Positions 9,660 through 18,672 of a stretch of 64,000 nucleotides of DNA are shown here, in pieces. Each line of letters starts with the position of its first letter. Position 1 is the stretch's first letter. The stretch lies in assembly GCF_017876755.1 (NCBI RefSeq), contig NZ_JAGIOO010000001.1:7301786-7365785 (forward strand), written 5' to 3'. The notes under the pieces are model-generated. The model did not search any database. It saw only the letters and a program-made list of their open reading frames with translations, and had not been told where the DNA came from. The stretch is from Crossiella equi (GTDB taxonomy: Bacteria > Actinomycetota > Actinomycetes > Mycobacteriales > Pseudonocardiaceae). The position numbers were made by a program, and so were the translations under genes.

Positions 9660-10693
9660 ACGACGTCCTGATCAGGGTCGAGGGCGGCGTCGGCCGCATC
9701 ACCCTCAACCGGCCCAAGGCCATCAACGCGCTCAGCGACGAGATGCTGCTGGAGATGGCCGCCGCTCTGCGCGGCTGGGCCACCGACGACAGCGTGCGGG
9801 TGGTGCTGCTCGACGGCGCGGGGGAGCGCGGCCTGTGCGCGGGCGGCGACATCCGCAGCATCCACGAGGCCACCCGGACCGGGGACACCGGACCGATCGA
9901 GTTCTGGCGCGAGGAGTACCGGCTCAACGCCGCGATCGCCCGCTACCCCAAGCCGTACGTGGCGTTCATGGACGGCCTGGTCATGGGCGGCGGTGTCGGG
10001 GTGTCCGCGCACGGCTCGGTCCGCGTGGTCACCGAACGCACCTCGATCGGCATGCCCGAGGTCTCCATCGGCTTCATCCCCGACGTCGGCGGCACCTGGC
10101 TGCTCGCCCACACCCCCGGCGAGCTGGGCACCCATCTCGCGCTCACCGGCACCCGCATCGGCGCCGCGGACGCGATCCTGTGCGGCCTGGCCGACCAGTA
10201 CGTGCCCAGCGCCGCCCTGCCCGAGCTGGCCGCGCTGCCCGCCGAGCGGCTCCTGGTCGAGATCGCGGGCCGGGCCGAGGCCGCCCCCGCCGGGCAGCTC
10301 GCCGCCGACCGCGAGTGGATCGACACCTGCTACGCCGCGGACACCGTCGAGCAGATCCTGGCCAACCTCTACGCGCACGGCCACCCCGGCGCGGAGGCCG
10401 CGGCCAAGGAGATCCAGGCCAAGGCGCCCACCGCGGTCAAGGTCACCCTGCGCGCCCTGCGCGAGGCCCGGCGGCTGGCCAGCCTGGAGGACGCGCTGAA
10501 CCTGGAGCACCGCCTGGTGTCGAAGTTCCTCACCGCCCCCGACCTCGCCGAGGGCATCCGCGCCGCGGTCATCGACAAGGACCGCAACCCACGCTGGAAC
10601 CCCGCCACGCTCGCCGAGGTCGACGCGGCGACCGTGGACTCCTACTTCGTCGAGCAGCCGGGCACCCGCCCGGTGTTCGGAGGTGCGGCATGA
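9656..10693 (+). CDS. 3-hydroxyisobutyryl-CoA hydrolase
   Basis: A 345-residue crotonase-superfamily protein. The length, a C-terminal extension of ~90 residues over ordinary hydratases, and GGDIRS / [17 protein letters not shown] / [18 protein letters not shown] (about residues 62-145) are those of the HIBYL-CoA hydrolase group. It releases free 3-hydroxyisobutyrate from its CoA ester, which mmsB then oxidises. It has a GTG start and a GTGA overlap with the dehydrogenase upstream, and an ATGA overlap with mmsB downstream, so all are translationally coupled. Confidence 0.9.
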   Translation: MNDVLIRVEGGVGRITLNRPKAINALSDEMLLEMAAALRGWATDDSVRVVLLDGAGERGLCAGGDIRSIHEATRTGDTGPIEFWREEYRLNAAIARYPKPYVAFMDGLVMGGGVGVSAHGSVRVVTERTSIGMPEVSIGFIPDVGGTWLLAHTPGELGTHLALTGTRIGAADAILCGLADQYVPSAALPELAALPAERLLVEIAGRAEAAPAGQLAADREWIDTCYAADTVEQILANLYAHGHPGAEAAAKEIQAKAPTAVKVTLRALREARRLASLEDALNLEHRLVSKFLTAPDLAEGIRAAVIDKDRNPRWNPATLAEVDAATVDSYFVEQPGTRPVFGGAA

Positions 10694-11577
10694 CCGTCAT
10701 CGCCTTCCTGGGCCTGGGCAACATGGGCGGGCCGATGGCCGCCAACCTGGTCGGGGCCGGGCACACCGTGCACGGCTACGACCCGGTCCCGGCCGCGGTC
10801 GAGGCCGCGCAGGCCGCCGGGGTCCTGCCCGCGGGCAGCGCCGCACTCGCGGTCGCCGAGGCCGAGGTCGTGATCACCATGCTGCCCAGCGGCACGCACG
10901 TGCTGGACTGCTACCGCGAGGTGCTGCCGCACGCCAAGCCCGGCACGCTGTTCCTGGACTGCTCCACCATCGACGTCGCCTCCGCCCGGGAGGCCGCCAC
11001 CGCGGCCGGGACCGCCGGGCACAGCGCGGTGGACGCCCCCGTCTCCGGCGGTGTGGTCGGCGCGCGGGCCGCCACCCTGACCTTCATGGTCGGCGGTGCC
11101 GAGGAGGCCTTCACCCGCGCCGAGGCCGTGCTCGACCCGATGGGCCGCAAGGTCGTGCACTGCGGCACCTCCGGCGCGGGCCAGGCCGCCAAGATCTGCA
11201 ACAACATGATCCTGGGCATCTCCATGGTCGCGGTCAGCGAGGCGTTCGTGCTGGGCGAGAAGCTCGGCCTGTCCCACCAGGCGCTCTTCGACGTGGCCAG
11301 CACCGCCTCCGGCCAGTGCTGGGCGCTGACCACCAACTGCCCGGTGCCCGGCCCGGTCCCGGCCAGCCCGGCCAACCGCGACTACCAGCCCGGCTTCGCC
11401 ACCGCCCTGATGCTCAAGGACCTCGGCCTCGCGCAGGCCGCCGCGCAGGAGACCGGTACGGTCACCGCGCTCGGCAAGCACGTCGCCGAGCTGTACCAGG
11501 CCTACGCGGCCAACGGGGGAGCGGCCACCGACTTCTCCGGCATCATCAACGCGATCCGGTCGGGAGACTTCGCATGA
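10690..11577 (+). CDS. mmsB: 3-hydroxyisobutyrate dehydrogenase
   Basis: A 295-residue NAD-dependent beta-hydroxyacid dehydrogenase. The N-terminal Rossmann motif is [15 protein letters not shown] (GxGxMG at residues 7-12). The substrate motif [11 protein letters not shown] follows near residue 117. The catalytic lysine is in [11 protein letters not shown] near residue 167. It oxidises 3-hydroxyisobutyrate to methylmalonate semialdehyde, the substrate of mmsA in the same operon. The annotated start is ATG 10690, overlapping the hydrolase stop by 4 nt; longer readings of this frame are out-of-frame overlaps with that gene. Confidence 0.94.
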   Translation: MTVIAFLGLGNMGGPMAANLVGAGHTVHGYDPVPAAVEAAQAAGVLPAGSAALAVAEAEVVITMLPSGTHVLDCYREVLPHAKPGTLFLDCSTIDVASAREAATAAGTAGHSAVDAPVSGGVVGARAATLTFMVGGAEEAFTRAEAVLDPMGRKVVHCGTSGAGQAAKICNNMILGISMVAVSEAFVLGEKLGLSHQALFDVASTASGQCWALTTNCPVPGPVPASPANRDYQPGFATALMLKDLGLAQAAAQETGTVTALGKHVAELYQAYAANGGAATDFSGIINAIRSGDFA

Positions 11578-12347
11578 CCTACGAGACCATCCTGGTCGAG
11601 ACCAGGGACCGCGTCGGCGTGATCACGCTGAACCGGCCCAAGGCCCTCAACGCGCTCAACCTCCAGCTCATGCGCGAGGTCACCGCGGCGGCCACCGCCT
11701 TCGACCGGGACCCGGCCGTCGGCGCCATCGTGATCACCGGCTCGGCCAAGGCCTTCGCGGCCGGGGCCGACATCAAGGAGATGCAGCCCCAGGGCTACCC
11801 GCAGACCTACCTGGACGACCTGTTCGCCGACTGGGACGCCCTGGTCGCGGTGCGCAAGCCGGTCATCGCCGCGGTCGCGGGCTACGCGCTGGGCGGCGGC
11901 TGCGAGCTGGCCATGATCTGCGACATCCTCATCGCCGCGGACAACGCCAAGTTCGGCCAGCCCGAGATCAAGCTCGGCGTCATCCCCGGCATCGGCGGCT
12001 CGCAGCGCCTGACCCGCGCGGTCGGCAAGGCCAAGGCCATGGAGCTGTGCCTGACCGGCCGCATGATGGACGCCGAGGAGGCCGAACGCGCGGGCCTGGT
12101 CTCGCGCATCGTGCCCGCCGACTCGCTGCTGGAGGAGGCGTTCAAGACCGCCGACACCATCGCCGCGATGTCCACCTCGACCGCGATCATGGCCAAGGAG
12201 GCCGTGAACCGCGCCTTCGAGACCACCCTCAACGAGGGCATCCGGTTCGAGCGCCGCCTGTTCCAGGCCACCTTCGCCACGCAGGACCAGAAGGAGGGCA
12301 TGGCCGCCTTCATCGACAAGCGCGAGGCGAAGTTCACCAACAGCTGA
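11574..12347 (+). CDS. Enoyl-CoA hydratase (methacrylyl-CoA hydration)
   Basis: A 257-residue crotonase with the full EchA signature: AAGADIKEM oxyanion loop near 62, [19 protein letters not shown] near 97, and the two acid residues in the region [21 protein letters not shown]. It would hydrate methacrylyl-CoA to 3-hydroxyisobutyryl-CoA, completing the valine set. Such enzymes usually also hydrate crotonyl-CoA, so it may serve as a general hydratase. It overlaps mmsB by 4 nt and ends the operon, followed 10 nt later by a strong hairpin. Confidence 0.92.
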   Translation: MTYETILVETRDRVGVITLNRPKALNALNLQLMREVTAAATAFDRDPAVGAIVITGSAKAFAAGADIKEMQPQGYPQTYLDDLFADWDALVAVRKPVIAAVAGYALGGGCELAMICDILIAADNAKFGQPEIKLGVIPGIGGSQRLTRAVGKAKAMELCLTGRMMDAEEAERAGLVSRIVPADSLLEEAFKTADTIAAMSTSTAIMAKEAVNRAFETTLNEGIRFERRLFQATFATQDQKEGMAAFIDKREAKFTNS

Positions 12348-12357
12348 GCCGATCGTG

Positions 12358-12400
12358 CCGGTGCGTCGGGCCAGTCCCCCAGACTGGCCCGACGCACCGG
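12358..12400. terminator. Perfect 19-bp hairpin, bidirectional terminator
   Basis: Arms 12358-12376 and 12382-12400 are perfectly complementary (19 bp) with loop CCCCA. The hairpin sits 11 nt after the hydratase stop and 15 nt before the stop of the convergent minus-strand gene, so it can end transcripts from both sides. No T-run follows. Confidence 0.85.
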
Positions 12401-12415
12401 TTGCCCGCCCCCTGG

Positions 12416-12955
12416 TCAGCGCGCCGTGCCCGGAGCCCCAGTCCCCGGAGCCCCGGCCGCCCAGCCCCGCTCGACCACCGGCCACGGCCCGCCCGTGCCC
12501 GCGTCGCGGTGCCACCGGGCCCGCTCGCCCGCGGTGACCAGCAGTTCCTCCCGCCCGGCCACCGGGTGCACCACCAGGTCCCGGTCGTCCTCCCCGCAGA
12601 CCAGCGCGTGCTCGGTGAGCACCACGACCCCCTCGGCCTCCCGGATGCTGCCCACCCCGTGTACCTGCCCCCGCACGTGCCCGAACCACAGCCGCCCGTG
12701 TGAGAACGCCACGCTGTAGGGCGCCAGCGCCCCGGTGTCGTAGCTGGTGCGCACCGTCAGCGTCGGCACGTCCACCACCACGATCCGGTGCTCACCCCGC
12801 CGCGCCACGTACAGGGTGTCGCCGTCCGCGGTCACGGCCAGCGCCCGTGCGCCCGGCAGCGTCATGGCCACCGGCCTGGGCGGTGCCACCTGCGCCGGGG
12901 CGATCAGCCCGGCCGTCGCGGTCACGGCCTCCGCCCCCATCGCACCCCAGCGCAT
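12416..12955 (-). CDS. Short YVTN/beta-propeller-like protein
   Basis: A 179-residue product. The N-terminus (AEAVTATAGLIAPAQVAPP) is Ala-rich but not a convincing signal peptide. The body holds two or three blade-like repeats, clearest in ALAVTADGDTLYVARRGEHR, followed by VVDVPTLTVRTSYDTG, resembling YVTN/lactonase propellers. A full propeller needs six or seven blades, so this is a fragment, or a remnant of a longer gene. The ATG at 12955 is preceded by GAGGAGGGGAAC, an excellent ribosome site, so translation is likely. The reading frame upstream of this start is out-of-frame noise. The function is unknown. Confidence 0.65.
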   Translation of the reverse strand: MRWGAMGAEAVTATAGLIAPAQVAPPRPVAMTLPGARALAVTADGDTLYVARRGEHRIVVVDVPTLTVRTSYDTGALAPYSVAFSHGRLWFGHVRGQVHGVGSIREAEGVVVLTEHALVCGEDDRDLVVHPVAGREELLVTAGERARWHRDAGTGGPWPVVERGWAAGAPGTGAPGTAR

Positions 12956-13084
12956 GTTCCCCTCCTCGGCACCGGACCCCCTCCGGCTCACGGGGACCAG
13001 CGTGCCCACCGGACCTCGACCGCCGCTAACCGCGCGGAAAATCCAGATCCGGCGGGAGCCCGTGCGGCTCGGTACGCTGCTCGG

Positions 13085-13522
13085 GTGGCCGCACCCTCGA
13101 ACACCGTACGCACCGTGCTCGCGGTCCTCGGCGTGGTCGGTCTGGTCGCCGCCGCGTTCGCCACCTACCTGGTCACCGTCGTCTACCGGCCCATCGACAT
13201 CTACGCGGTGACCTACGAGGTCGCGGGCGACGGCACGATCGAGCTGGTGGAGTACCTGGCCGAGACCGAGGGCTCGCGTACCGCACCGCCCCGGGTGGCC
13301 AGCCTGAACAACACCGCCTCGCCCTGGCAGACCTCGGCGGCCATCCCGTCCGGCATGGCCGCCCGGGTCACCGCGCGCGGCCCCGGCACGCTCAGCTGCG
13401 TGCTCTACCTGGACAAGGGTCGCTCGAACGAGCGCGTGCTGGCCCGGGTCAGCGCCTCCGCGCCCGGGCAGTCCGTCACCTGCGAGGCCCGCACCCCCGA
13501 CGACGAGACGCTTCACGGCTGA
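13085..13522 (+). CDS. MmpS-like membrane-anchored protein
   Basis: A 145-residue protein with one N-terminal membrane helix (about 8-30) and a secreted beta-rich domain containing VTYEVAGDGTIELVEYL and a later PGTLSCVLYLD. This order resembles mycobacterial/actinobacterial MmpS proteins, which partner RND exporters of the MmpL family. No mmpL lies in the window, so it is an orphan. A GTG start is used, with no clear ribosome site, so the transcript could be leaderless. Its last 10 nt overlap the convergent TetR gene. Family assignment is moderate. Confidence 0.7.
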   Translation: MAAPSNTVRTVLAVLGVVGLVAAAFATYLVTVVYRPIDIYAVTYEVAGDGTIELVEYLAETEGSRTAPPRVASLNNTASPWQTSAAIPSGMAARVTARGPGTLSCVLYLDKGRSNERVLARVSASAPGQSVTCEARTPDDETLHG

Positions 13523-14178
13523 AGCGGCACACCCCACACCTCGGCGACCAGGCGGGCGTGCCGGTCCACCGAGGACGGCTCGGGAGCGGTGGCGTGCAGC
13601 GCGCCGAAGGCGATCTCGGTGTAGTGCGCGGCGAGCCCGGTCAGCGACAGCGCGCCGCGCGGGGAGTACCAGCGGGCCACGCCGCTGCACATCTCCAGCA
13701 GCGCCAGCCGGGTCACCGAGGGCGCGCCGGTGCGGAAGACGCCCCGGGTGCGGCCGTCCTCGATGGTGTCCTGCCACAGCGCCTCGTACTCATCGCGCTG
13801 GCGCACCACCCCGGCACGGGCCGGTTCGGACAGCGCGCGCAGCTCGTTGTCCACCACCGCGGTCTCCAGCGGGTGCAGGGCGTGGCTGAGCACGTGCACC
13901 TGCACCAGCCCGGCCAGCCGCCCGGCCGGGTCCGGCTGCTCGGCGGCCACCCGGTGCGCGGCGGTGAGCAGCCGGGCCATGCACTCGCGCATGATGCCCA
14001 GCAGCAGCTCCTCCTTGGTGCCCATGTAGTGGTACAGGCTGGCCGAGGACAGCCCCGCCGACTCCGCCAGGTCGCGGATGCCGGTTCCGTGGAAACCCTT
14101 GGCGGCGAACAAGGTCAGGGCGGCGTGCCGGATGCGTTCGACGGCGGGCACCGCCCGGTCGCCCTTGGCCACGGTCAC
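13513..14178 (-). CDS. TetR-family regulator
   Basis: A 221-residue regulator. N-terminal HTH: LFAAKGFHGTGIRDLAESAG followed by LSSASLYHYMGTKEELL (about 22-60), then an all-helical ligand domain. It is the last gene of a minus-strand operon with a thioesterase, an acyl-CoA ligase and a hydratase (4-nt overlap with the thioesterase), suggesting an acyl-CoA-responsive repressor of KstR2/FadR-like logic, controlling its own operon. The GATC-rich dyad at 16995-17022, between the operon head and the divergent amidohydrolase, is the obvious candidate operator. Confidence 0.9.
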   Translation of the reverse strand: MTVAKGDRAVPAVERIRHAALTLFAAKGFHGTGIRDLAESAGLSSASLYHYMGTKEELLLGIMRECMARLLTAAHRVAAEQPDPAGRLAGLVQVHVLSHALHPLETAVVDNELRALSEPARAGVVRQRDEYEALWQDTIEDGRTRGVFRTGAPSVTRLALLEMCSGVARWYSPRGALSLTGLAAHYTEIAFGALHATAPEPSSVDRHARLVAEVWGVPLQP

Positions 14179-14627
14179 CGGTGCTCCTCGTCGGCTGGGG
14201 AACCCCCGGCCTGGTGCAAGCCGCCGAGGATGTCACGCATGGTGGCAGACCACGGTTCGGGCCGTCCGCCGGGGCCGAGCTTGACCACCACCCGCTGCCC
14301 CCGCGCGAAGGTCGGCCGCCCGGACGGGTCGGTGCAGCGGAAGCCGTACACGCAGCTGGTGGTGCCGAGCTTGTCCACCCACAGCTCGGTGCGCAGCAGA
14401 CCGGGCGAGCCGAACGGGGCCAGGAACTCCATCCGCAGCTCGCGCACCGCGTACACCAGGTCCGGGTGCCGGTCGGCCGGGTCGGTCCAGCCGTAGCCGA
14501 GGGACTCGAACAGCGCGGAGGTGGCCCGTTCCACGTGCAGCCCGAACCGCGTGTTGTGCAGGTGCCCGTTGAGGTCGAGCTCGTCGAAGTACACGGGGGT
14601 GTCGTGCTGGAACCCGGTCACCGCCAC
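14175..14627 (-). CDS. Acyl-CoA thioesterase, 4HBT hot-dog fold
   Basis: A 150-residue hot-dog protein. The active-site helix region reads VYFDELDLNGHLHNTRFG (residues 12-29), with the Asp and the G-H-x-x-N pattern of 4-hydroxybenzoyl-CoA/YbgC thioesterases. It likely releases a carboxylate from an acyl- or aryl-CoA and may balance the CoA ligase encoded immediately upstream, whose 3' end it overlaps by 10 nt. Substrate length is not predictable. Confidence 0.85.
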   Translation of the reverse strand: MAVTGFQHDTPVYFDELDLNGHLHNTRFGLHVERATSALFESLGYGWTDPADRHPDLVYAVRELRMEFLAPFGSPGLLRTELWVDKLGTTSCVYGFRCTDPSGRPTFARGQRVVVKLGPGGRPEPWSATMRDILGGLHQAGGSPADEEHR

Positions 14628-16135
14628 GCCTCCGCCACCCGGTCGTAGGCCCCGGCGGGGTCGCGGGCCAGCTCGCCCTTGGCCACCCGTTCCGACGCCG
14701 TCAGCGGCAGCGCCTCCGGGAAGGCCCAGTAGCGCGGCACCTTGAAGTAGGCCAGCTGCCGCCCGCAGAACTCGGCCAGCTCGGCCGGGTCCAGGCCGTC
14801 ACCCACCACGTAGGCCAGCACCTCTTCCCCGCGCAGCTCGTCCGGTACCGCCACCACCGCGGCCACCGTCACCTCCGGGTGCAGCAGCAGCGCCTGCTCG
14901 ACCTCGGCGGCGGCGATGTTCTCCCCGCTGCGCCGGATCATGTCCTTGGTGCGCCCGACGTAGAACACCTGCCCGGCCTCGTCCATGCGCACCAGGTCAC
15001 CGGTGTGGAACCAGCCGCCCCGGAAGGCGTGCGCGGTGGCCTCCGGATCCCGGTAGTAGCCCCGCATCAGCCCGGTGCCGCGCAGCACCAGCTGCCCGAC
15101 CACCCCGCGTTCCACCGGGGTGTCGGTGTCGTCGACGACCATGGCCTCCCGTTGCGGCGTGGGCCGTCCGAGGCAGCCGGTACCCACCCGGGAGGCATGG
15201 CCCTCCGGGCTGTCGCGGATGTCCCCACCGGTCTCGGTCATGCCGAAGGCCTCGAACCACGGCACACCCCACCGCCGCTCGAGCTCGGCGTGCAGCTCCA
15301 CCGGGATGGCCGAGGCGTACACGCACCGCACGCGATGCTCCCGGTCCAGGGGCGACTCCGGCTGCCGCGCGAGCAACGTGGGCATCAGGCCGAGGCAGTA
15401 GAACCACGTGACGCCGTGGGACCGCACCCGCTCGGCGAACGTGGACGGGTGGAACCGGTCGAGCACCACCAGCCGGGCCCCGGCCACCAACCCGAGGACC
15501 ACGTTCCACTGCGGATCGATGTAGTGGAACGGCTGTGCCGTCAACAACACGTCCTCCGCGTTGACAGCAGGGTACTCCCGCACCAGCCCCCCGGCCAAAG
15601 TGAGCCAGTACCGATGGGTGAGCACACAGCCCTTGGGCTTGCCGGTGGTCCCGGAGGTGTACTGGATGTTGACCACCCGCTCGGCAACCGACCTGGGCGC
15701 GTGAAACCCAGTCCCCCCAACGAGTTCCCCGGGAGCGACCACGGTGGCGTCCTCGGCCACGGCGCGCACGAGCGGCAGGAACTCCTCGGCCGCGACCACC
15801 ACCCGGGCCCCGGAGTGCGAGAGCACGTGCCGGGCGTCGAGCTCGCGGTAGGCGGTGTTGACGGGCACCAGGACCGCGCCCAGCTTGGCCAAGGCCAGCC
15901 ACACCAAGGGGAACTCGGGCTGGTTGCGCACCATCACCGCGACCCGGTCACCGACCACCACCCCCAGGCCCGCCAGCGCCCCCGCGATCTCGTCGGTGCG
16001 CCGGTCGACGTCCCCGAAGGTCAGCTCCGCGCCGGTCTCGTCGAAGGTCCAGGCGACCCGGTCGGCCCACCGCCGCGCGGCCTCCCGCACCAGCGTCGCC
16101 AGATCCTCCACCGCAAGCATCCCCAGGTCCGCCAT
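14618..16135 (-). CDS. AMP-dependent acyl-CoA synthetase
   Basis: A 505-residue member of the ANL superfamily. The phosphate loop is YTSGTTGKPKGC (near 165), the A5 region is WFEAFGMTETGGDI, and the hinge region is FYVGRTKDMIRRSGENIAAAEVE (near 405); the C-terminal domain ends with the family's catalytic-lysine region LPLTASERVAKGEL. It activates a carboxylic acid to the acyl-CoA via acyl-AMP. It resembles crotonobetaine/carnitine or cyclohexanecarboxylate ligases, but the substrate is open. It is encoded with a thioesterase, a crotonase and a TetR regulator, so a small acid-degradation or activation pathway is likely. Confidence 0.9.
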   Translation of the reverse strand: MADLGMLAVEDLATLVREAARRWADRVAWTFDETGAELTFGDVDRRTDEIAGALAGLGVVVGDRVAVMVRNQPEFPLVWLALAKLGAVLVPVNTAYRELDARHVLSHSGARVVVAAEEFLPLVRAVAEDATVVAPGELVGGTGFHAPRSVAERVVNIQYTSGTTGKPKGCVLTHRYWLTLAGGLVREYPAVNAEDVLLTAQPFHYIDPQWNVVLGLVAGARLVVLDRFHPSTFAERVRSHGVTWFYCLGLMPTLLARQPESPLDREHRVRCVYASAIPVELHAELERRWGVPWFEAFGMTETGGDIRDSPEGHASRVGTGCLGRPTPQREAMVVDDTDTPVERGVVGQLVLRGTGLMRGYYRDPEATAHAFRGGWFHTGDLVRMDEAGQVFYVGRTKDMIRRSGENIAAAEVEQALLLHPEVTVAAVVAVPDELRGEEVLAYVVGDGLDPAELAEFCGRQLAYFKVPRYWAFPEALPLTASERVAKGELARDPAGAYDRVAEAWR

Positions 16136-16216
16136 CCAGCCCTCCAGCCCTAGATCCAGCCCAGCCGCTCGTCCCGCGGTCGTCTTCCCGCCGCCCGGCC
16201 CGGTTCGGCACCCGCC

Positions 16217-16963
16217 TCATGCCCGGCCGCGGAACTCCTCCGTCGCCGCCCGCACGTCCGCCGAGCCGTCGGTGACCAGCGCGTGCGCCACCTCCAGCTC
16301 CAGCGCGTCCTCCACGCTCGAGTCGATGCCCCGGTCCAGCGCGCGTTTGGCCAGCGCCATCGCCGGGGCGGGCTGCGCCGCGATGCGCCCGGCCCACTCC
16401 AGCGCCGTCGGCATCAGCTCCTCCGGCGCCACCACCCGGTTGACCAGGCCCAGCTCCAGGGCCCGCGCCGCGTCGAAGCGTTCGCCCAGGAACAGCAGCT
16501 CCTTCGCCTTCGCCGGACCCACCAGCAGGGGCAGCAGCCGGGAGGCCGCGCCCGTCACGCTCAGGCCCAGGCTGACCTCCGGGAAGGCGAAGGAGGCGTC
16601 CGCGGCCGCCAGCACCAGGTCGCAGCCCAGGGCGAACTCCGCGCCCGCGCCGATCGCGTAGCCGTGCACCGCGGCGATCACCGGCTGGCGCAGCGCGCGC
16701 AGCAGACGGGTGACCTCCTGGATCTGCTCCAGCCGCGCCCGCGCGTCACCCCGGGGGACCGGTTCCTTCAGGTCGTGGCCCGCGCAGAAGGCCCGGCCGT
16801 TGCCGGTCAGCACCACCGCGCGCACCGAGGAGTCCGCCACCGCCCGCAGGGCCGCCACCAGGTCGGTGACCAGCTCCGGGGCCACGGCGTTGAGCCGGTG
16901 CGGCCGGTTCAGCGCGAGCACCGCCACCCCGTCGGACTCGGTGTGCGCAACGGTGCTCTCCAC
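16217..16963 (-). CDS. Enoyl-CoA hydratase/isomerase family protein
   Basis: A 248-residue crotonase. Oxyanion-loop region AFCAGHDLKEPVPRG near 60, second loop AVHGYAIGAGAEFALGCDLVLAA near 100, and SFAFPEVSLGLSVTGAASRLLP after it. The Gly-rich second loop is intact. The residue at the hydratase Glu position lies in FPEVSLGL; the second Glu is replaced by Val-Thr, so activity could be isomerase or dehydratase rather than classic hydratase. It is the first gene of the minus-strand operon, separated by 81 nt from the CoA ligase, and divergent from the amidohydrolase. Confidence 0.88.
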   Translation of the reverse strand: MESTVAHTESDGVAVLALNRPHRLNAVAPELVTDLVAALRAVADSSVRAVVLTGNGRAFCAGHDLKEPVPRGDARARLEQIQEVTRLLRALRQPVIAAVHGYAIGAGAEFALGCDLVLAAADASFAFPEVSLGLSVTGAASRLLPLLVGPAKAKELLFLGERFDAARALELGLVNRVVAPEELMPTALEWAGRIAAQPAPAMALAKRALDRGIDSSVEDALELEVAHALVTDGSADVRAATEEFRGRA

Positions 16964-16994
16964 GTGGGCCCCTCCCGGTCGCGATCAGGGTCTC

Positions 16995-17022
16995 GACTCC
17001 CGATCGATCGATCGATAGAGTC
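16995..17022. promoter_or_regulatory. GATC-repeat dyad between divergent operons
   Basis: GACTC (16995-16999) and GAGTC (17018-17022) form arms around a run of four CGAT units (17001-17016), itself palindromic. The element lies in the 95-bp space between the hydratase start (16963) and amidohydrolase start (17059), where one repressor could control both directions. The TetR regulator at 13513-14178 is a natural candidate. Confidence 0.55.
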
Positions 17023-17058
17023 CCGGACGCAGGCCGGGAGGTCAAGGGAGGCAGCGAT

Positions 17059-18672
17059 ATGCGGGTGGACACGGTCTTCCACAACGCGCGGGTGCACACC
17101 GGTGCGGCAGCGGGCACGGTCGACTCCTTCGCCGTGTGGCACGGCCGGATCGTCGCGGTGGGCGAGGACACCCGCGACCTGCTGGCCCACCGCCGCGTCG
17201 ACCTGGACGGCGCGACCGTCACCCCCGGCTTCCACGACGCGCACAACCACCTCGCCTGGTACGGCATGACCCTGGACGAGGTGCCGCTGGGGGAGTGCCG
17301 CAGCCGGGACGAGGTCTACCGCGCCATCGCCGCCCGCGCGGCCACCCAGGCGCCTGGCACCTGGGTGATCGGCAGCGGCTACGACCAGAACCGCCTCGGC
17401 GGCGAGCACCCCGACCGCGCGGGCCTGGACCGTGCCGCGCCGGAGCACCAGGTCTGGCTCAAGCACACCTCCGGCCACATGTGCGTGGTCAACTCCGCGG
17501 TGCTGGCCCAGCTCGACCTGGCCACCGTGCCCGAGGGCGGTGACCTGGGCCTGGACCAGCACGGACAGCCCACCGGCCTGCTGCGCGAACAGGCCATGCT
17601 GCTGCTGCGCCCGCTGGTCTACCCGACCCCGCTGGACGTGGTGGAACGCGCCATCACCCGCGCCACCGCGCACTACCTCACCGAGGGCATCACCAGCGTG
17701 CAGGAAGCGGGCATCGGCGGCGGCTGGATCGGCCGCACCCCCATCGAGCTGGCCGCCTACCAGCGCGTGCGCGACGCGGGCGGCCTGCACGTGCGCACCA
17801 CCCTGATGGTCGTGCACGACGCCCTGCACAGCCTCGACCACCACGCCGAGGACCCGGTCACCCTGGGCCTGGACCTGGGCCTGCGCTCCGGGTTCGGCGA
17901 CGAGCACCTGCGCATCGGCCCGGTCAAGATCTTCGCCGACGGCTCGCTGATCGGCCGCACCGCCGCCGTGCACCGCTGCTTCCACGGCGAGCCGGACAAC
18001 CACGGCTATTTCCAGCTGCCCGTCGAGGAGCTGCGCGAACGCATCGACCGCCTGCACGCCGCGGGCTGGCAGATCGCCACGCACGCCATCGGCGATCGCG
18101 CGGTGGCCGAGGTGCTCGACGCCTACGAGGCCGCCCTGCGCCGCACCCCGCGTGCCGACCACCGCCACCGCATCGAGCACTGCGCGATCGCCGGGCCGGA
18201 GGAGCTGGCACGCCTGGCCGAGCTGGGCGTGATCCCGGTACCGCAGGGCCGGTTCATCAGCGAGATCGGCGACGCGATGGCCGGTGCCCTGGGCGATGAC
18301 CGCGTGGACTGGTGCTACCGCCAGGCCGGGTTCCTCAACGCGGGCCTGGTGCTGCCGGGCAGCTCGGACCGCCCGGTGGTCAACGGCGACCCGCTGCTGG
18401 GCATGGCCGACATGGTGCACCGCCACACCGGCAGCGGCCGCCCGTTCGGCCCGGCCGAGGAACGCCTCACCCCGGCCCAGGCCCTGCGCGCCTACACCTG
18501 GGGTTCGGCCTACGCCGCCTTCCGCGACCACGACCTGGGCACCCTGGAACCGGGCAAACTGGCCGATTTCACCGCCCTGTCCGCCGACCCGCTCACCGAG
18601 GGCTTCACCGGCCTGACCGTCCGCGCCACCGCCGTGGGCGGCGAGCTGACCCACAACCCGGAAGGTCTCTGA
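17059..18672 (+). CDS. Amidohydrolase, YtcJ-like (Amidohydro_3)
   Basis: A 537-residue metal-dependent hydrolase. The first metal motif is PGFHDAHNHLAWYG (HxH near 56-60 region); the body has VKIFADGSLIGRTAAVH, ATHAIGDRAV and RIEHCAIA, with the C-terminal GSSDRPVVNGDPLLGM. These are the ordered motifs of the YtcJ/exoenzyme-regulatory AepA group, whose substrates are mostly unknown amides or imides. The ATG start is preceded by GGGAGGCAGCGAT, a good ribosome site. It is divergent from the acyl-CoA operon through the GATC dyad, and a GNAT gene follows with a 1-nt overlap. Confidence 0.9.
   Translation: MRVDTVFHNARVHTGAAAGTVDSFAVWHGRIVAVGEDTRDLLAHRRVDLDGATVTPGFHDAHNHLAWYGMTLDEVPLGECRSRDEVYRAIAARAATQAPGTWVIGSGYDQNRLGGEHPDRAGLDRAAPEHQVWLKHTSGHMCVVNSAVLAQLDLATVPEGGDLGLDQHGQPTGLLREQAMLLLRPLVYPTPLDVVERAITRATAHYLTEGITSVQEAGIGGGWIGRTPIELAAYQRVRDAGGLHVRTTLMVVHDALHSLDHHAEDPVTLGLDLGLRSGFGDEHLRIGPVKIFADGSLIGRTAAVHRCFHGEPDNHGYFQLPVEELRERIDRLHAAGWQIATHAIGDRAVAEVLDAYEAALRRTPRADHRHRIEHCAIAGPEELARLAELGVIPVPQGRFISEIGDAMAGALGDDRVDWCYRQAGFLNAGLVLPGSSDRPVVNGDPLLGMADMVHRHTGSGRPFGPAEERLTPAQALRAYTWGSAYAAFRDHDLGTLEPGKLADFTALSADPLTEGFTGLTVRATAVGGELTHNPEGL

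Noticed and set aside
16995-17022. GATC run as an attachment site or CRISPR-like repeat
   Set aside because: A single short array of a 4-bp unit in a divergent promoter, with no integrase or spacer pattern nearby.
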